From: Rhyzopertha dominica
Taxonomy: Eukaryota > Arthropoda > Insecta > Coleoptera > Bostrichidae
Direction of reading: 5' to 3'
Length of the DNA: 64,000 bases
Assembly (NCBI GenBank): GCA_025024175.1
Contig: QCXZ01000137.1
Span: 59,732,911 to 59,796,910, forward strand
Shown: positions 59,784 to 64,000 of the stretch, piece by piece
Layout: each line of letters opens with the position of its first letter
Numbering within the stretch: the stretch's first letter is position 1
The notes under the pieces: model-generated
Database searches by the model: none
What the model was told of the DNA's origin: nothing
The model's input: the letters and a program-made list of their open reading frames with translations, nothing else
Position numbers and translations under genes: made by a program

Positions 59784-61477
59784 TGGGTATTTGCCATGTA
59801 TTTATATTTTATTAAATTGCATATTAATAGGTAGCATCTAATCCACAAAACAGCTGTGACAGCTTATAAATTCGAAAAAATTATTTGTAAGGTGTATTTT
59901 TAATATTAAAAATGTGAATATTTAAAGGGACCGCCAAAACGCGAACATATTGGCCGTGACGTCAGGTGTCTCGTAAATGGCCGCTTGTTTACATCTGGGA
60001 TCAGCGCCCCACGCGTCAGCCTCAGCCCGTCAATTTATCAGTTTGTTGTTCGCGTTCATTTTGCGACAAGCGAATTTAAATACGCCAAGAAAAAGTGAAA
60101 TACTTATGAGTTATGACTTCATTGTTATGGAATTTGTACAGCGACGAGCGGTTCAACGCGGCGGAGATGAGGAACGTAAAAGCAACAGTATTCTCACTTT
60201 TTTTGAAAATTACGTAAGATGAATCTTGAAGTGCATATATATCGTACGCCATGTTAAAAAAACAAAAAAATATTTGTAGGTAGAGAATTCCAGGTCTGAA
60301 ATTCGAATCTTAGGAGTCACCGCCAAAACGCTTCTATCCAAGGTTATTCAACTCGTGACGTCAAGTGTCACGTAAACATTACCGAGGAGCGTGCTGTTTA
60401 ATGGTGTAGTATCATTCTTGTATTGGAAAAGCTTTTGTGTGGTGTTTATTGAAAGGACGGTGTAAGAGGTCGCACCAAAAAGTGATTTGTGTAGTTTTAC
60501 AAGCATCTATTACTATGGAAAACAAAACAAGTGTTGTTTTGTACATGGTTATAAAAGTACTTCAGTCAGTACAGCTAACAAAATTTTTGTAACCGTTCTT
60601 CGAGATTATCAACGCATGAAAAAGTTGTTTAAGGTCCCTAGACGTGATATGCCGAAATCGCAATGTTTGTNTTTCTGTTGTGAAGATCATCTTAACTCTT
60701 ACTGTAAGTTTTATTATTATTTTTGGGGTTATAAGTATTTACCATTCAGTTTCCATTTTGTTATAGCTTGAAGGGGATATAAAAAATTATATGCGTTTTA
60801 AGTTGATAGAGAGAAACATTATAATAAAGAACGACGTTGTTCCCCATATATTCGACTGTTAGCCAGACCCGAAACAAGCCGCAAGAGCCCCGAAAATAAA
60901 TGGCAATTTATATTTATTCTGACCTCTAAAATAAATGTTAAGTTTAGGTTACGTTTTTGATTCTTACATTTTTATGTTTACAAATAGTATGTTTCCAACA
61001 ACCCACTGTGATCAAATTATCAATGCTACGTTAATTTGATAAAAAGTTCACTTATGCTGTTGCTTTTACGTTCCTCATCTCCGCCGCGTTGAACCGCTCG
61101 TCGCTGTACACAAATTCCATAACAGTGAACATGCCTTCAGAAGTCATAACTCATAAATATTTAACTTTTTCTTGGCGTATTTTAATTCACTTGTCACAAA
61201 ATGAACGCAAACAACAAACTGGTAAATTGGCGGGCTGAGGCTGACGCGTGACGCGCTGATCCCAAATGTAAACAAGCGGCCATTTACAAGACACCTGACG
61301 TCATGGCCAGTAAGTTCGCGTTTTGGCGGTCCCTTTAAATATTCACATGTTTAACATTAAAATTACACCTTACGATCAATTTTTATCGATTTTATAAGCT
61401 GTCACAGGTGTTTTGTAGATTAGACGCTATCTATTAATATGCAATTTAATAAAATATAAATACATGGCAAATACCCA
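59784..61477 (+). mobile_element. P-like THAP transposon, copy B, both ends present
   Basis: A 1694-bp element with terminal inverted repeats of about 405 bp (59784-60188) and 421 bp (61057-61477), starting TGGGTATTTGCCATG. The flanking eight bases ATCATAAT and ATTGTAAT agree at six positions, so a decayed 8-bp target duplication is possible. The inside encodes only a THAP finger and a little more, with no catalytic domain, so it is non-autonomous. The repeats carry TGACGTCA-like words. P-element affinity is inferred from THAP plus a possible 8-bp duplication. Confidence 0.75.
60505..60860 (+). pseudogene. THAP zinc-finger fragment in copy B
   Basis: The frame 60487-60771 reads NKCCFVHGYKSTSVSTANK and RDYQRMKKLFKVPRR, then FCCEDHLNS: a nearly complete THAP C2CH finger with both Cys pairs and the His. 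A GTAAGT follows directly. An exon-like continuation with KNYMRFKLIE appears at about 60770-60850 after TTATAG. An N at 60671 and shifts leave no full ORF. Confidence 0.7.
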
Positions 61478-63590
61478 ATTGTAATTTACTGTACGCGGTT
61501 ACGTAGCTTATGAAAATAGCTTTTGAACTAGGTGTAACGTGACTTTTGTGGTATTTAAGATTTTCGATTTCGTAGCGCGCTGTGGCACCATTTTGAATTT
61601 TGAGTTAAAAATCATATTTAAAAGCAGGTTATTTTTCAACAACTTTTCCCTGATTTTATTTGATCCGTTGAACGTTAAAGGTGCAGGAACGTTTTCAAAC
61701 TAAAAATGCATGTTTATGCTATGCTGTCTGCACTGCAACCAACTACAGATAGATCTATTTCGCTGTCATTACAGCTCATCAGTGTAGTTTAGGTCAAATA
61801 CAGACAGCATGGCTTAGAAATGGTTTCGCATAGATATACCAAAGGCCTGGTATTTTCAGACTAGTTTTTAGATTGATAAACCCATACCTTTAGATTTTAA
61901 TTTTCTAAACTCATCGCGTTCGAAAGTTAACATAGGGGGAACACTTTAGACGCGCACTGTGTAGTTTTATCTCCTTTCTTGTACATAGACATAAAAATCA
62001 ATATTTCCCTGTTTTTCTGATTGCTCCCTTTCGCCAAGCTTTATTGCATATTTTACTTAAGCGTGATCGTACCTTTTGTATTTCTGATTCTGAAATCATC
62101 ATAATAGGAATTTTCACAAATGACTTATTTAATTTACGGGTCTTAAATTTGATTGCTTCCAGATAAAAATGCCTTTTGACTTATTGAATATTTATCTCAT
62201 CCCGAAAATAAAAATAACTTAAAGAAGATTTTGAGAAAAAAATCGCAGAAAATATTTTTGTGAATTTTTAATTATTTATCATATCAGAAAAAAATGTGGC
62301 ATTCCCACTAAGAAATGTATTTACTGGAAAACAAAACGTATTCGAATCGACGTAAAATCTTTAAATGTAGATACAAGTACATTTACTTAGAACAATCTAT
62401 TTAGCAGCGAATACCGAGTAGATGCAAAGAACTTCAACTGCAATTTTTTGTACCGTGTACCCAAACAGCTGAGGTCTATTAATGCTCTTATTTCCATCAT
62501 GAATTGCCGCGCTCTACCTCGCCCTTATGATCTTAAGTACTTCATAATTCAAGATTTTACTAAAATCAGCCTCATGCATAAAAATAGCATACATTTTTTT
62601 GCTATCCGCTTTATACAATTTCTTCAAACGCAATTACTGTTCAAGGATTGTTCTATTATTAAATATGCGACAACACTCGGAGAGAAATTAATAATGTCTG
62701 NCCAGAGAAATTCTATTGGTTAGAACATAAAACTTCATTAATAACACAGCAAATAGTTTCTTCAAATCACTGCACCGACCACAATTTTTCCGACGAAATT
62801 CTTTACTTAACGTCCATCCTCATTTATAGACAAATCTATTTCAACTAAACTGTAATCAGGCGTTTCGGTTGCTTCAATTTATACTTATTAGCAGTTCCAG
62901 TGGTAATGGGTCATTAATTTTACGAGCTTCGCAAAAACTAATTGAAGTGACTATTTTACTGCAGAGTAAATTCAAGTCAAGAGATACCTGTTAGTTTTAT
63001 TTGCCAGATGGATTTTAAATAATTGTATGGGAGGACAATGCCAAAGGTATTAGTAAAAAAGTATGCTACTGCAGTGCGACTGCATTAACCACTAAATATA
63101 TTAGTTCAAGTATTAAAATATACAAGCCTTAAATCTTTATTAAATAAAAGGGTCAAATGGCATATTATACACCAACAATTTTTCTTTAATATTTCGGTTT
63201 TGCAATATGGAAGACAATGTATTGAATATGTTTGCGAGAACCTAATTTTTTTAACAATTTCAGTGCCCATTTTTTATGTTAGTTCAAGGTTTTGAGATTT
63301 TCCTCGGCACTAAATATATTTTGCAGACGATTCACTTTACCAAAGAGCTTCTCGAAGTAAACAATACCTGTTAATTTTTATTTGTTGCCGACATCAAGGC
63401 GGTCTAACAGCTTATAGGAGATTTGAGGATAACATAATTATGTTATATTAGAAAGAAGTATCACTTATTCTTCCAAGCACCGACAAAAAAATATAACACC
63501 AGCCTGCGACGTTTCGATTACTCCTTTAATCTTTGTCATTCATGTCATTATTTTGCTAAAGTTATCAACTACAGCGTAATGTGCATTTTA
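61478..63590. other. No gene seen
   Basis: AT-rich. The longest frame (62448-62723, 91 codons) has no recognised content and contains an N. Confidence 0.5.
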
Positions 63591-63592
63591 AG

Positions 63593-63775
63593 CTTGAAGC
63601 TTTTCTTTTTGATGGGCGTTATGAAGTAAAGCTTCTTGTCTACTTCTTAAACTCGAAGCTCTTTCAATGGATGGGATCCACTGGTCCTTAAAAGGATATA
63701 TAGCTTGGCGTTTTATCTTTGTGCTTCGAGCTCTTGCACTGGATGTGATTCAGCGGGCCTTACAAAATATTTTTG
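63593..63775 (+). repeat. Degenerate tandem repeat, about 60-70 bp period
   Basis: Three loosely similar units start near 63593 (CTTGAAGCTTTTC), 63653 (CTCGAAGCTCTTTC) and 63724 (TTCGAGCTCTTGC), each followed by a GATG-G word. The 66-codon frame over the last units is not considered a gene. Confidence 0.35.
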
Positions 63776-64000
63776 GTTGTTGTTTATATCTGGTTATATC
63801 TGACTACAAAATAAATACGGCGAAGCATCTTCGAGTGTTTAGAAAGCCATTCAGAAAGAGCAAATAGGTTTTATTTGAAATATCGTTCCCGGGATGCCTT
63901 CATAAATATTCCCAATGATGTAGAGCTATTTCTGTATCTGCTTCGGATAGTCATTGTTACTTGTAAAAGATGACAGTAAAGGCTTTTACAAACGAAGAAT

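Noticed and set aside
1..64000. CRISPR array, bacterial operons or Shine-Dalgarno sites
   Set aside because: The window is clearly eukaryotic with spliced genes and nuclear transposons; no regularly spaced identical repeats exist.

Overview
The window is AT-rich eukaryotic DNA with scattered single N bases. It looks like gene-poor, repeat-rich nuclear sequence from an arthropod, most likely an insect. The grounds are the mix of mobile elements (Jockey-like and other LINE remnants, a Penelope-like pair, a gypsy-type solo LTR, P-like THAP elements, mariner-type and DUF4817-type transposase remnants) and very short introns of about 57-62 bases. The species cannot be named from sequence alone. 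No conventional host gene, tRNA or rRNA gene could be supported.

Layout. 1-5.9 kb: no gene. 5.95-9.5 kb: three decayed non-LTR retrotransposon reverse transcriptase pieces. 11.84-12.27 kb: solo LTR with a 4-bp target duplication. 12.3-20.9 kb: mostly featureless with a few dispersed repeats. 20.96-22.21 kb and 59.78-61.48 kb: two copies of one THAP-bearing inverted-repeat element, with a different THAP element at 37.4-38.5 kb. 23.3-24.0 kb and 56.2-57.0 kb: decayed transposases of a DUF4817-type family. 24.84-26.23 kb: a near-perfect palindrome of about 1.4 kb made of two Penelope-like 3' ends in head-to-head inversion. 26.3-37 kb: MITEs, repeats and a LINE tail. 40.8-44.2 kb: a run of unassigned plus-strand open segments.

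The centrepiece is 44,257-54,285: a complete 10,029-bp DNA transposon with TATGG termini, a perfect 6-bp target duplication (TCAAAA), terminal inverted repeats of about 1 kb, and two convergent genes that both look intact. The left gene (+, four coding exons, 479 codons when spliced) is a DDE integrase-type transposase with D225, D282 and E317. The right gene (-, four coding exons, 582 codons) is a HECT-type E3 ubiquitin ligase that keeps its catalytic cysteine (C547). Each gene has a plausible short intron in its 5' UTR just before the ATG. Termini, duplication length and transposase type fit the eukaryotic IS3-like (IS3EU) group as I remember it. The notable point is a mobile element carrying its own ubiquitin ligase. 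Foldback elements are nested inside it, and its right inverted repeat is partly duplicated.

54.3-57 kb to its right is a graveyard of a mariner-type fragment, a LINE fragment and a DUF4817-type fragment. After 61.5 kb only a weak degenerate tandem repeat was seen.
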